Of a stretch of 64,000 nucleotides of DNA, positions 25,905-33,802 are shown one piece after another. Position 1 is the first letter of the stretch. Every line of letters starts with the position of its first letter. The position numbers and the translations under genes were made by a program. Source of the stretch: Jiangella alba (GTDB lineage Bacteria; Actinomycetota; Actinomycetes; Jiangellales; Jiangellaceae); the NCBI RefSeq assembly GCF_900106035.1, contig NZ_FNUC01000004.1:1054001-1118000 (forward strand), in the 5' to 3' direction. A model generated the notes under the pieces. That model saw nothing but the letters and a program-made list of their open reading frames with translations, was not told the DNA's origin and ran no database searches.

Positions 25905-26246
25905 TCAGCGCACGGTGATGCTGTGGCCCGGGAAGTCAGCGACGATGCGGATGCGGCCGCCGAGGGCTGCGACGTAGCGGCTGATGGTGTCGACCTCGGT
26001 GCGGGTGAGATCGCCGCGTTCGATCTCGCTGACGCGCTTCTGGCTGACGCCCATGTCGCGAGCGACGTCGGTCTGGGTGCGGTGCTGCTCGCGCCGGATC
26101 TCCGCCAGGCGGTACGCGGCCTCTTCCGCCTCCAGTTCGGCACGGGCCTGAGCAACGGCGGCCTCGTCGAGGTTCAGCTTCGCGCGGGTCTCCGCCCACG
26201 TCGGCCAGCGCGCAGTATCGGTCGTGGTCTCGATCTCCTGAGTCAT
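25905..26246 (-). CDS. HigA-like antitoxin (XRE HTH)
   Basis: A 113-aa protein. An N-terminal helical region (WAETRAKLNLDEAAVAQARAELEAEEAAYRLAEIR) is followed by an XRE helix-turn-helix (RTQTDVARDMGVSQKRVSEIERGDLTRTEVDTISRYVAALGG) and a short basic tail. It lies ten bases after the RelE/HigB-like gene in the same operon. The toxin-first order is that of higBA, and the HTH would neutralise the toxin and repress the promoter. Confidence 0.88.
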   Translation of the reverse strand: MTQEIETTTDTARWPTWAETRAKLNLDEAAVAQARAELEAEEAAYRLAEIRREQHRTQTDVARDMGVSQKRVSEIERGDLTRTEVDTISRYVAALGGRIRIVADFPGHSITVR

Positions 26247-26256
26247 CTCTCGCCCC

Positions 26257-26607
26257 CTATGCCTTGCCCTCGTCGAGCATGGTCAGCCACTCGTCGTATC
26301 GGTCGTCTGCGAGCGGGATGGACGCCTTGTACCAGCGTTCCCACTCACCTCGCTTGTCGCCAGCCACCAGGAGGATGGCGGCGCGCCGTGGATCGAACAC
26401 GAACAAGATCCGTACCGTGCGCGCACGCAGCTCCTTCATGTTGTGGTGCCGGCTGCCCTTGATGCTGTCCACCGTCGGCCTACCCAGCGCCGGCCCGTCC
26501 TCAGCCAGGCGGTCAAGAGCTGCGGCGACAGTCACCGCGGTCGTTCCAGTCAGGCCCTCCAACCATCTGGCGACGTCAGGGTGTTCGTGAATCACCCAGG
26601 CATCCAT
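26257..26607 (-). CDS. RelE/HigB-like toxin (phage-derived Gp49-like)
   Basis: A 116-aa protein with the RelE/HigB pattern: VARWLEGLTGTTAVTVAAALDRLAEDGPALGRPTVDSIKGSRHHNMKELRA then RTVRILFVFDPRRAAILLVAGDKRGEWERWYKASIPLADDRYDEWL. The conserved KELR and FDPRRAAILLVAGDK segments match the Gp49/HigB family, whose members cut ribosome-bound mRNA. ATG 26607 has GAGG eight bases upstream; an in-frame TTG precedes it. Antitoxin gene follows. Confidence 0.9.
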   Translation of the reverse strand: MDAWVIHEHPDVARWLEGLTGTTAVTVAAALDRLAEDGPALGRPTVDSIKGSRHHNMKELRARTVRILFVFDPRRAAILLVAGDKRGEWERWYKASIPLADDRYDEWLTMLDEGKA

Positions 26608-26695
26608 CAATATACCTCACAACTTCTAGTAGGCAGGCGGTATGTCCCGTCAGCTCACGGTCATCGCCAAGCCACCCTTCCGATGGACCGCTCAC

Positions 26696-26754
26696 GGCGG
26701 CCGGCTCGTCGCTCGTCCCGGCATCGGGGAATCTGAGGCAACGAGCCGGCCGCC
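26696..26754 (-). terminator. 14-bp-stem hairpin between two cargo operons
   Basis: GGCGGCCGGCTCGT (26696-26709) and ACGAGCCGGCCGCC (26741-26754) pair perfectly around a 31-base loop. The hairpin lies downstream of the 104-aa gene (stop at 26774) and upstream of the HigB-like gene, so it probably ends the rightmost operon. Confidence 0.65.
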
Positions 26755-26773
26755 CTTGCGGAGCCGCTAGCAG

Positions 26774-27088
26774 TCAGTCACGCCGTTCACGGGTTCCGTC
26801 CAGCTCGGTCGCCCGGTCGGCGGCCTCGGACAGCGCCGCTGCGATGTCGGGCACGCTCGGCGTCGCCAGCAGGTAGCCGGCCGTCGACGCCCATGGGGTA
26901 GTCACAGTCAGCTCGACACACACAGACGCCCGCGGCTGGACGCGTTGAGCAACGTTGACGCCGACCACGCCGGCACCGTTGATCCCGCCCTTGACTGACG
27001 CAAGGTACTTGCGGTGCACCGCGTGCATGCCGGTCTCGTCGCACCACTTCACCGAGCACGCCGCATTGCGGCCGGTCAGCCCGGTCAC
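26774..27088 (-). CDS. AICE hypothetical protein, 104 aa
   Basis: An unrecognised small protein. It begins (GTG 27088) with a Cys-containing segment TGRNAACSVKWCDETGMHAVHRKYLAS that could bind a metal through two Cys and two His, followed by a short strand region and an acidic helix (PDIAAALSEAADRATELDG). The GTG overlaps the stop of the 183-aa gene by four bases. Together the two form the rightmost operon of the element. Role unknown. Confidence 0.68.
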   Translation of the reverse strand: MTGLTGRNAACSVKWCDETGMHAVHRKYLASVKGGINGAGVVGVNVAQRVQPRASVCVELTVTTPWASTAGYLLATPSVPDIAAALSEAADRATELDGTRERRD

Positions 27089-27636
27089 GGCTGGCGCTCC
27101 TGCTCAGCGATGTACAGCTGGCGCACGTCCTCCAGCGACGCGCGCAGTTCGCTCAACCGGTCCGCCAGCTCCGGAACCCCGGAGAACGTCTCCGCATGCT
27201 CCTCGACCAGCCGGACGGAGCGGTCCAGCGTCTCCATGTGAACTTCGAGGGCGAGTGCTCGGCCAGCGGCACGATCGAGCCGGCCGCGGAACCCAATCAC
27301 GAGCCCACCGCGACGCTGGTAGAGCCGGTCCAGACGCTCGATGATCTGCTCGTCAGTCATGCCCGGCAGATACACCCGCGCGTCGGACAGGATCGTGGGT
27401 GTCCAGCCGGCCCGCTGCGCGATGGTGCCGAGGCGATGCATCTCATCGGCCAGCTGGTGCGCCTCGATGGCGGTGATGGCGAAGTGCGCGTACTGCTCGC
27501 TGCCCTCCGGCTTCACGACCACGTCGATGGTCGGGCCTTCCTCGTCATGGAAGACCACGACCTCTCCAACGTCGTGATGGATGAACGGTGCGCGGGTGAT
27601 GATCTCTCGCTTCTTCGGCTTCGGTACAGTGACCAC
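27085..27636 (-). CDS. AICE hypothetical protein, 183 aa
   Basis: An unrecognised soluble protein. After a basic start it has strands FIHHDVGEVVVFHDEEGPTID and a long amphipathic C-terminal helix (HMETLDRSVRLVEEHAETFSG...LADRLSELRASLEDVRQLY) that may form a coiled coil. GTG 27636 has AGGAGA just upstream. It is coupled to the 104-aa gene and starts only 123 bp from the right arm-type integrase site. Confidence 0.72.
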   Translation of the reverse strand: MVTVPKPKKREIITRAPFIHHDVGEVVVFHDEEGPTIDVVVKPEGSEQYAHFAITAIEAHQLADEMHRLGTIAQRAGWTPTILSDARVYLPGMTDEQIIERLDRLYQRRGGLVIGFRGRLDRAAGRALALEVHMETLDRSVRLVEEHAETFSGVPELADRLSELRASLEDVRQLYIAEQERQP

Positions 27637-27758
27637 GGGTCTCTCCTGGGTAGCTCAGGTGGGATCAAGTCCCCGGTCCGGTGTTCACGCACCGGCCGGG
27701 GGCGACTAAGGGATGAGGTCGACCACCCGTAGCGGCGGACCACGCGCCGACCGCGTTC

Positions 27759-27782
27759 GTCTCAGTTTCCGTCTCAGTTGGG
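27759..27782. other. Right arm-type integrase site (tandem 12-mers)
   Basis: GTCTCAGTTTCC and GTCTCAGTTGGG follow one another, matching the pair at 12771-12794 in 20 of 24 or more positions and in the same orientation. They lie 88 bp inside the right core repeat. Confidence 0.7.
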
Positions 27783-27870
27783 GTCGTTCAGCCACGTTCG
27801 GCGGGTATGAGCACCCCACGCTCACCACGGCAGCAGACGCCGATGAACGGCCCCGAACGGGCGGTGGCAA

Positions 27871-27940
27871 GCCTGCTAAGCGGGTTGAGGGCTCAAACCC
27901 TCTCGCGGGTTCAAATCCCGCCGCCTCCGCCCCACCAGCA
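27871..27940 (+). repeat. attR: right 70-bp copy of the attachment repeat
   Basis: This segment repeats the tRNA-Ser 3' half without its 5' half and so is not a tRNA gene. It is the original chromosomal 3' end displaced by integration. All 70 bases equal those at 12653-12722. Confidence 0.96.
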
Positions 27941-27950
27941 CCAACGCAGA

Positions 27951-27975
27951 GGGCCGGTCCCACCAGGACCGGCCC
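27951..27975 (+). terminator. Original tRNA-Ser terminator hairpin
   Basis: Stem GGGCCGGTCC/GGACCGGCCC with loop CACCA, 21 bases after the displaced tRNA 3' end. It would end tRNA transcription in the empty site. Confidence 0.7.
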
Positions 27976-27990
27976 GACGTGCGTCCGGGC

Positions 27991-28431
27991 TCAGGGGCGC
28001 GCGTCCAGCTTCGCGAGCAACGCCGCAGCGATGGCGTCGGTCTCCCGGATCGACAATGTCGGCACGCCGTCCCAGTGTGTTCCGCCTTCAGCAAGGGTCG
28101 CCGCCACGTGAAAGTGGACATGCGGCACTGACTGATGTGCTGGAACCCCGTTGTTCTGCCACACGGCCACGCCCTCGGCGCTGTGCGCACGAGCGACCGC
28201 GGCCGCCCACCGTTGCACGCTCCGCATGAGCGCTTCGGCCACGTGCGTCGGAACGTCGATGATCGTTTCGTGGTGGTCGACCGGGATGACCAGCACGTGG
28301 CCACGCCCTCGCTGTTCACGCGTCACCAGCACCGCGGTCAGAGCGTCTCTGCCGATGATGGTGTAGGGCCTTCGACCAGCCAGGTACTCGCAGAACGCGC
28401 ACGGGTCGTCGATCGGGACCTGGATCGGCAT
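27991..28431 (-). CDS. HIT-family nucleotide hydrolase/transferase
   Basis: A 146-aa HIT protein. CAFCEYL near residue 11 and a His later may hold a structural zinc; GHVLVIPVDHHETIIDVP is the family core and the catalytic triad is SVPHVHFHVAA (HxHxH). Members hydrolyse or transfer nucleoside monophosphates from substrates such as Ap4A or AMP-lysine. ATG 28431 gives the usual N terminus; a longer reading reaches into the promoter of the divergent VOC gene. First chromosomal gene right of the element. Confidence 0.9.
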   Translation of the reverse strand: MPIQVPIDDPCAFCEYLAGRRPYTIIGRDALTAVLVTREQRGRGHVLVIPVDHHETIIDVPTHVAEALMRSVQRWAAAVARAHSAEGVAVWQNNGVPAHQSVPHVHFHVAATLAEGGTHWDGVPTLSIRETDAIAAALLAKLDARP

Positions 28432-28510
28432 CCGCGAACGGTACCGACCATCGCGTACGCCCAGGTGCGGGACCGGCCCGACGAGCGTGGGGGGCTTGTA
28501 GCGTGACGCC

Positions 28511-28879
28511 ATGGCGTGCCGCATGTCGGAACTCATCGTCAAGTGCCGAGACCCGCAGGGGCTGGCGGCGTTCTGGTGCGAGGTGCTCGACTACGTCGTC
28601 CTCGACACCGAGGACGGGGTGGAGATCGGGCCGCGGGAGGGGTTCGGCGGGTTGCAGCCGACCATGATCTTCAGCGCGAGCTCCGATCCCGAGCTGGGTC
28701 CGCTGCGGCTGCACTTCGACGTCAACCCCACGGACCGCGACCAGGACGCGGAGCTGGAGCGGCTGCTGGCCCTCGGGGCACGCCCGGCCGACGTCGGGCA
28801 GACGGGAGAGGAGTCGTGGCATGTGCTGGCCGATCCGGAGGGCAACGAGTTCTGCCTGCTCCGCACCCGGCTGAGCTGA
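28511..28879 (+). CDS. VOC-family protein
   Basis: A 122-aa single-domain VOC protein (glyoxalase-like_6 type): SELIVKCRDPQGLAAFWCEVLDYVV, then LRLHFDVNPTDRDQDAELERLLALGA and HVLADPEGNEFCLL with the typical C-terminal Glu. ATG at 28511. The next gene starts nine bases after its stop. Confidence 0.9.
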   Translation: MACRMSELIVKCRDPQGLAAFWCEVLDYVVLDTEDGVEIGPREGFGGLQPTMIFSASSDPELGPLRLHFDVNPTDRDQDAELERLLALGARPADVGQTGEESWHVLADPEGNEFCLLRTRLS

Positions 28880-28887
28880 GGCCGCAC

Positions 28888-29838
28888 GTGCAGGAGACCG
28901 ATCCGCGGCTGCGGCACTGGCGCACCCGCCTGGCGGCCCGCGCGGAGGAGGCGGCGACGGCGGTGGGTGCGATCCCGGGAGTGGCCGGGGTGGTGCTCGG
29001 CGGCAGCTTCGGGCGCGGCGAGCACTGGCCGCTCAGCGATCTCGACCTCATCGTCGTCGGCGCCGGCCGGCCGGTCGCGGAGCTGGCCGCCGAGGTCGAC
29101 CAGTGCGCGTACCAGCTGAGCGAGATGTGGGGGACCAGCGGCATCTACACGGCCGTCGACGCGGGGCGGCTGACGTTCGACGCGGGCGAGCTGGGGGAAG
29201 ATCCGGCGGGGCGCATGGACGATCACCGCTGGCTGCACGGCCTCGACAAGGTCTACGGCGGCCGCCCGGCCCGCGACGACGACGGCGTCGCGTCGGCGCT
29301 GCTGGAGCTGTCGGCCCGCCGGCGCTTCGACGAGGCCGTCGTCGGCCGCCGGGTGGAGGCGTGGCTCGCGACGGCGCGACGGTCGCTCGCCGACGCCGAG
29401 CGGCGGGCGGACGACGACGCCACCGCCGCCTGGATCGCCGTCCGGCAGGCCGCGACCGCGATCGCCGAGGTCGCGACCGAACGCTGGGGCGAGCGGGCCG
29501 GCTCGCTCGGGCGGTACTGGACGCTCTTCGAGGCCCGCGCCCACCGCCACGGCGACCCCGCGTTCGCCGACCGGCTGCTCACCGCGGCGCACGCGCATCC
29601 CACACCACCCGTGGACGTCCCGGAATGGCTGGCCGACCGCATCGCCCTCTCCTATGAGGCCCGGCAGCTCGTCGGCGAGGACGTCACCCCCGAACAGAAC
29701 GCGCGCGACAACCAGCTCGCCTACGCCGGCCTCTACCATCGCCGCTTCCCGCGCTCGGCGTACACCTGGATGCGCCCACCACCGGACGCGGGCGTCCGCG
29801 CCGCCGTCGGCGCCCTGCGGACCCTGGCCCGATTGTGA
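28888..29838 (+). CDS. Nucleotidyltransferase-fold protein
   Basis: A 316-aa protein with the minimal nucleotidyltransferase signature GGSFGRGEHWPLSDLDL: Gly-Ser followed by an Asp-x-Asp pair for metal. Residues about 120-316 are helical and would cradle the substrate. It may adenylylate a small molecule (aminoglycoside-type) or a protein, but the substrate is not evident and resistance should not be assumed. GTG 28888; probably co-transcribed with the VOC gene. Confidence 0.85.
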   Translation: MQETDPRLRHWRTRLAARAEEAATAVGAIPGVAGVVLGGSFGRGEHWPLSDLDLIVVGAGRPVAELAAEVDQCAYQLSEMWGTSGIYTAVDAGRLTFDAGELGEDPAGRMDDHRWLHGLDKVYGGRPARDDDGVASALLELSARRRFDEAVVGRRVEAWLATARRSLADAERRADDDATAAWIAVRQAATAIAEVATERWGERAGSLGRYWTLFEARAHRHGDPAFADRLLTAAHAHPTPPVDVPEWLADRIALSYEARQLVGEDVTPEQNARDNQLAYAGLYHRRFPRSAYTWMRPPPDAGVRAAVGALRTLARL

Positions 29839-29916
29839 CCGAATCGGACATACGCCCCCATCGGGGATGTTGCTAGGGTCGGATCGCTTCGATGTGCTCA
29901 CGAGAGGTTTCCGCAG

Positions 29917-30690
29917 GTGATCACTTCGTCCAAGCGGTCCGCGGCAGCGGCTGCCCTGATTCTGTCCGCCGGCGTCCTGGCCGGGTGTGGTGGCGGTGAC
30001 GACGACGCCGCGAGCGGTGAGTCGACGCCGACGCCGGCGTGGGATTCGACGCCGGGGGTGCCGGGAAGCGCGGAGGCCACACCGGCCGCCACCGACGACC
30101 CGCAGGCCGCACCCGACGCACCCGAGGCGCCCGAGGCACCCGTCGACGACGGCGGCGAGCCACCGGCCGGTGATCCGGCCGACGGCGGCACCGGCGGCAC
30201 GGACGGGGGCGGCGACGCCGCAGGAGCACCAGCCGACGGCGACACCGGCGGCGGGGAGCAGCCCGACCCCGGCGGCGACGACGGTGACGGCGACGCGCCG
30301 CCGCCGGTCGCCCAGCCGATCGACGCCTGCACGCTGGGCGCCGACGCCATCGCCACGCTGGTCGGACCCGCCCCGGCGCCCGAGGACCTGTCCGACCCGG
30401 CCGAGTTCGGGCCGTCCTGCGGCTGGACCGGCGCCGGCGGCGAGCTGGTGCTCAACGTCTCGACGTTCGACGACTGGGTGGGCGCCGCCGGCGCGCTCGG
30501 CGCCGCCGAGACCGTCGACGGGCTCGGGACGGAGGCGTGGGAGGCGCTCGGCGCGCCGTCGAACCTGCAGGTCGCCTGGCGCCGCGACGACGTCTCGGTG
30601 TCGGTGTCGGCCAGCCTTGCCAGCGGTGGCGCCGAGATCGTCGACGTCGCGCGGGCCATCGACGCCGCGCTGCAGGCCGCGGGCTACTAG
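29917..30690 (+). CDS. Lipoprotein with long acidic linker and DUF3558-like domain
   Basis: A 257-aa exported lipoprotein. Signal peptide with lipobox LAGC (Cys24), then a 110-residue Gly/Asp/Pro/Ala-rich linker, then a compact domain (from about 135) opening PIDACTLGADAIATLVG and SCGWTGAGGELVLNVSTFDDW. The two cysteines may form a disulfide, as in DUF3558 lipoproteins of actinobacteria. GTG 29917. Convergent with the next gene by four bases. Confidence 0.82.
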   Translation: MITSSKRSAAAAALILSAGVLAGCGGGDDDAASGESTPTPAWDSTPGVPGSAEATPAATDDPQAAPDAPEAPEAPVDDGGEPPAGDPADGGTGGTDGGGDAAGAPADGDTGGGEQPDPGGDDGDGDAPPPVAQPIDACTLGADAIATLVGPAPAPEDLSDPAEFGPSCGWTGAGGELVLNVSTFDDWVGAAGALGAAETVDGLGTEAWEALGAPSNLQVAWRRDDVSVSVSASLASGGAEIVDVARAIDAALQAAGY

Positions 30691-31124
30691 CTGATCACGT
30701 AGTCGTCGCCGACGGCGCGCTGCAGCTCGGACTTCGACACGTCCGGCGGCGACGGCGCGGTGAGGTGCCAGCGGTGCCCGTACGGGTCGAACAGCCAGCC
30801 GCCGCGGCCGTGCGGCGAGTCGGTGACCGGACGGTCGACGGTGGCACCGGCCGCGACCGCGCGCTCGAACAGGCCGTCGACGTCGTCGACCTCGAGCACG
30901 AGCGACACGGACGAACGCCCCGGCGTGGGCGCGTACACGCCGCCGTCGGGCCACTCGTCGGCGATCATGACGCGGGCGCCCTGCACGGTGAACTCGGCGT
31001 GCCCGACGGTGCCCGCGGCGGGGTCGGTCCAGCGGCTGGTCTCGACCGCGCCGAACGCCGCCGCGTAGAACTCGAGCGCGGCCGCGGTGTCCTTGGCACA
31101 GAGATACGGGGTGACGGTGGCCAT
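30687..31124 (-). CDS. PhnB-like VOC protein
   Basis: A 145-aa VOC protein: VTPYLCAKDTAAALEFYAAAFGAVE, GHAEFTVQGARVMIADEW, SVSLVLEVDDVDGLFERAVAAGA and a C-terminal WLFDPYGHRWHLTA. This is the PhnB/YnfO-like single-domain group, of uncertain enzymatic role. Stop overlaps the lipoprotein end. Confidence 0.9.
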   Translation of the reverse strand: MATVTPYLCAKDTAAALEFYAAAFGAVETSRWTDPAAGTVGHAEFTVQGARVMIADEWPDGGVYAPTPGRSSVSLVLEVDDVDGLFERAVAAGATVDRPVTDSPHGRGGWLFDPYGHRWHLTAPSPPDVSKSELQRAVGDDYVIS

Positions 31125-31192
31125 GAGTCTCTCCTTCCGGCCCGATCCACGCTAGACCCGCGGCGGCCGCCCCCGCTTGGACGAATGGGACC

Positions 31193-32379
31193 TCACGGCG
31201 CCGCGTACAATCCGAGGTCGACGGCGCGCAGCGCGAGCAGCAGGTCGGCCCGGATCAGCTGCTCCGGACCGGCCAGGTCCAGCAGCGACGACACCCGGCG
31301 CAGCCGGTACGAGACGGTGTTCTCGTGCACCTCCAGTCGCTCGGCCGTCCGCCGCACCGACAGCCCGGTCGCCAGATACGCCCGGACGGTGTCGACGAGC
31401 TGCCCCTGCCCGGCCAGCGGCTGCAACGCCCGGGCCGCCAGCCGGCGCGCGTCCAGCGGGTTGTCGATCAGCATGACGTCCGCGATGACCTGGTCGAACG
31501 GGACGACGACGCGGTCCAGCCCGGCCCGCCGGCCGGCCTCCAGCGCCGCCACGGCCTCACGGCAGGACGCGGCCGCCTCACCCAGCCGGTCCCGCGGCTC
31601 GCCCAGCCCGATGACCGTCCCCGCCGCCATGCCCGGTCGCCGCGCTGCCCGCGACAGCATGTCGCCGAGCCCCGGCAGGTCCGGCAGCACCAGCAGGATC
31701 GTCGCGTCCTTCGAGCCGACCAGGATCCGCGACCGCAGCCGCGGCCGCAGCACGTCGACGATCTCCCGCTGCGCCCGCGCCACCTGCAACGGATCGTCGC
31801 CCGCCCCACCCACCGCCACGGCGCGATGGGGGACCTGCGCGGCAACGCCGATCAACCGGGCCGTTCCTCGACGTGCGCCGGGTCCAGCGGTTCGCCGCCG
31901 GCCAGCCGCGACACCAGGTCGGTCGCGATCTGGTCGAGGTGCGCCGCCGCTTCGCTGCGCGTGCGCCGGTACGCCTCCGTCGACACGGCGACCATGACGT
32001 CGACCGCGCCGGCCAGCAGCCGGGCCAGCCGCGTGTACTCGTCCGGCGGCATCGGCGGGCCGGCGGCGACCAGTTGGTCCAGCAGCCGCCGCTCGGCCGA
32101 GTGCCACGACGCGACGACGCCCTCGATCGGCACGCCCTGGACGGCCCGCCGTTCACCCAGTTGCGCCGCCGGCGTCACCTCGTCCGGCCGCAGGCCGCGG
32201 TTCCCGGCGACCGCGACCAGCAGCGCGCGCAGGTTGGGTGTGACGACGCCGACGAGGTCGTCGAGGTCCATGCGGGCGTCGTCGTAGCCGGGCAGCCGTT
32301 CCCAGACGTCGCCGACGAGCGACTGCGCCACGTCGGGGACGCGGCTGAGGAGGAGCTCGGCCCGTTGTGTCAGATCCAC
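31193..32379 (-). pseudogene. PucR-family regulator split by an apparent frameshift
   Basis: Two frames encode the two halves of one PucR-type regulator. The first (32379-31852) carries an RsbRD-like N-terminal domain (LTQRAELLLSRVPDVAQ, WHSAERRLLDQLVAAG) and stops at TGA 31852-31854. The second carries the GGDEF-like and PucR helix-turn-helix parts (LVDTVRAYLATGLSVRRTAERLEVHENTVSYRLRRV) and ends at 31193. One missing base near 31860 would explain it. A TTG at 31855 overlaps the stop as TTGA, so coupled synthesis of two proteins is a less likely reading. Start GTG 32379 is approximate. It faces the permease operon and probably regulated it. Confidence 0.72.
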
Positions 32380-32479
32380 AAAACGTAGTGTGACAACTTC
32401 CGGAGATACCCCATAGAGCGACGGGCAGATTGTGGACAACATGGCACCCCAGCAGACGTCGGCGACCGGGGAGGCATTC

Positions 32480-33802
32480 GTGAGCACCGAGCGTGACACC
32501 ACAGCCGTCCAGAGCACCGTGGCCGCGGACATGGAGGACCATGCCCTCGAGCCGGTCCCCGCCGACCGGCGCAAACCGCTGATCCAGCTGATCGTCGTCC
32601 AGATGGGCTGGAACATCAGCGTCAGCAGCTTCCTCGTCGGCGGCGTGGTCGGCGGCGGCACCTCGTTCACCGAGGGCCTGCTGGCGATCCTGCTCGGCAA
32701 CGTGCTGCTCGCGGTGGTCGCCAGCCTGGTCGGCATGGTCGGCTTCCGCACCGGCCTGACCAGCTACCTCACGTCGCGTGCGGTGTTCGGAACGCATGGC
32801 GCGGTGGTGGTGTCGCTGTTCCTCGGCGTCGTGGCGATGGGCTTCATCGGCGTGCTGATGGACACCTGGGGGCTGGCGGTGAACCAGCTGATCCCGGAGA
32901 TCCCGAAGTGGGCGTTCATCGTGGCGTTCAGCGGGGCGATCCTCACCACGGCGATCTTCGGGTTCAAGGGCCTGCAGCGGTACTCGGCGATCGCCGTGCC
33001 CGTGCAGGTGGCGATCGCGCTGTTCGCGCTGGTCCGCATCGGCGATCTCGACGGCGGGTTCAGCGACGTCGTCAACTACACGCCGGCCGCGCCGATCGGC
33101 TTCTCGGTGGCCATCGGCGCCGTCATCGCGACGTGGGTCACCGGCGCCGCGCTGGTCGGCGACGTGCAGCGCTACGCCGTCCGCGCCCGCGACGTCGTCA
33201 TCTCCAGCTTCTGCGGTTTCGCCGTCGGCGCCGCGGTCTTCGAGCTCATCGCGACGGTCTCGGCGATGAAGGTCGGCAACAGCAACTTCGTCGTCGTCAT
33301 GCAGGGCCTCGGGCTGCTCGCGCCGGCCGCGGTCATGCTCTTCCTCGCGCTGTGGAACACCGCGGACAACAACATCTACTCGGCGTCGCTGGCGTTCACG
33401 AACGCGTCGAACACACTCGGCCTCAAGGTCGCGAAGCCGGTGTGGACGGTGTTCGCGGTGCTGATCGCGCTGCTCATCGCGTTCGTCGGGCTGGCGGCGG
33501 AGTTCCAGCGCTTCCTCGGCGTCATCTCGGTGGTGGTGCCGCCGTTCGCCGGCGTGCTGATCGCGTACTTCTGGGTCGTGGTCCGGCGCTGGGACGCGAC
33601 CGAGCTGCTGCGCACCGCCCCGTCGGTGCGGTGGGAGGCGCTGGGCTGCTGGGTGGCCGGCGCACTGATCGCCCGGTACACCGACCTGATCATCGCCGAC
33701 GCGATCGAGGGCCTGATCGCCGGATTCGTCCTGTACGCCGTCGTCGGCACCGCGGTCAGCCGATGGCGCGACCCGTCCCCGGCCGCGGAGGTGCGCTCGT
33801 GA
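32480..33802 (+). CDS. NCS1-family nucleobase/cytosine permease
   Basis: A 440-aa membrane transporter with about twelve helices. After a hydrophilic N terminus comes VVQMGWNISVSSFLVGGVVGGG, then FRTGLTSYLTSRAVFGTHG and FLALWNTADNNIYSASLAFTN, all typical of CodB-like NCS1 carriers for purines, pyrimidines or related heterocycles. I start at GTG 32480, which has GGGGAGG five bases upstream; GTG 32432 is possible. It heads an operon of five genes, each overlapping the next, so its substrate is probably what the following enzymes degrade. Confidence 0.9.
   Translation: MSTERDTTAVQSTVAADMEDHALEPVPADRRKPLIQLIVVQMGWNISVSSFLVGGVVGGGTSFTEGLLAILLGNVLLAVVASLVGMVGFRTGLTSYLTSRAVFGTHGAVVVSLFLGVVAMGFIGVLMDTWGLAVNQLIPEIPKWAFIVAFSGAILTTAIFGFKGLQRYSAIAVPVQVAIALFALVRIGDLDGGFSDVVNYTPAAPIGFSVAIGAVIATWVTGAALVGDVQRYAVRARDVVISSFCGFAVGAAVFELIATVSAMKVGNSNFVVVMQGLGLLAPAAVMLFLALWNTADNNIYSASLAFTNASNTLGLKVAKPVWTVFAVLIALLIAFVGLAAEFQRFLGVISVVVPPFAGVLIAYFWVVVRRWDATELLRTAPSVRWEALGCWVAGALIARYTDLIIADAIEGLIAGFVLYAVVGTAVSRWRDPSPAAEVRS

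Larger units (their letters stand above)
12653..27940. mobile_element. Actinomycete integrative and conjugative element (AICE) in tRNA-Ser(GCT)
   Basis: A 15.3-kb element bounded by a perfect 70-bp repeat. Backbone, read leftwards from the regulator: two unknown transfer-associated genes, three small coupled genes, an FtsK/SpoIIIE-like transfer translocase, an HUH-type replication initiator, an excisionase and a tyrosine integrase, with a divergent GntR-UTRA (KorSA-like) regulator. This is the pSAM2 gene order, which implies double-stranded DNA transfer by one translocase. Cargo right of the regulator is a YdcF-like protein, a kinase/Ntn-hydrolase pair, an HTH-ImmA module, a HigBA-like pair and unknown genes. 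All core genes look intact, so excision is plausible. Confidence 0.93.

Noticed and set aside
27871-27940. A second tRNA-Ser gene
   Set aside because: It lacks the 5' acceptor strand, the D arm and half of the anticodon arm; it is the att repeat.
28888-29838. An aminoglycoside-resistance nucleotidyltransferase
   Set aside because: Only the general GS...DxD signature is seen; resistance would need substrate evidence.
31855-32379. A genuine two-protein PucR system coupled by TTGA
   Set aside because: Kept only as an alternative; single-chain PucR proteins are the rule and the split point lies inside a domain linker that needs just one base to restore the frame.
32431-32439. A DnaA box at the permease start
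   Set aside because: A single 9-mer in a high-GC genome is not evidence for a functional site.
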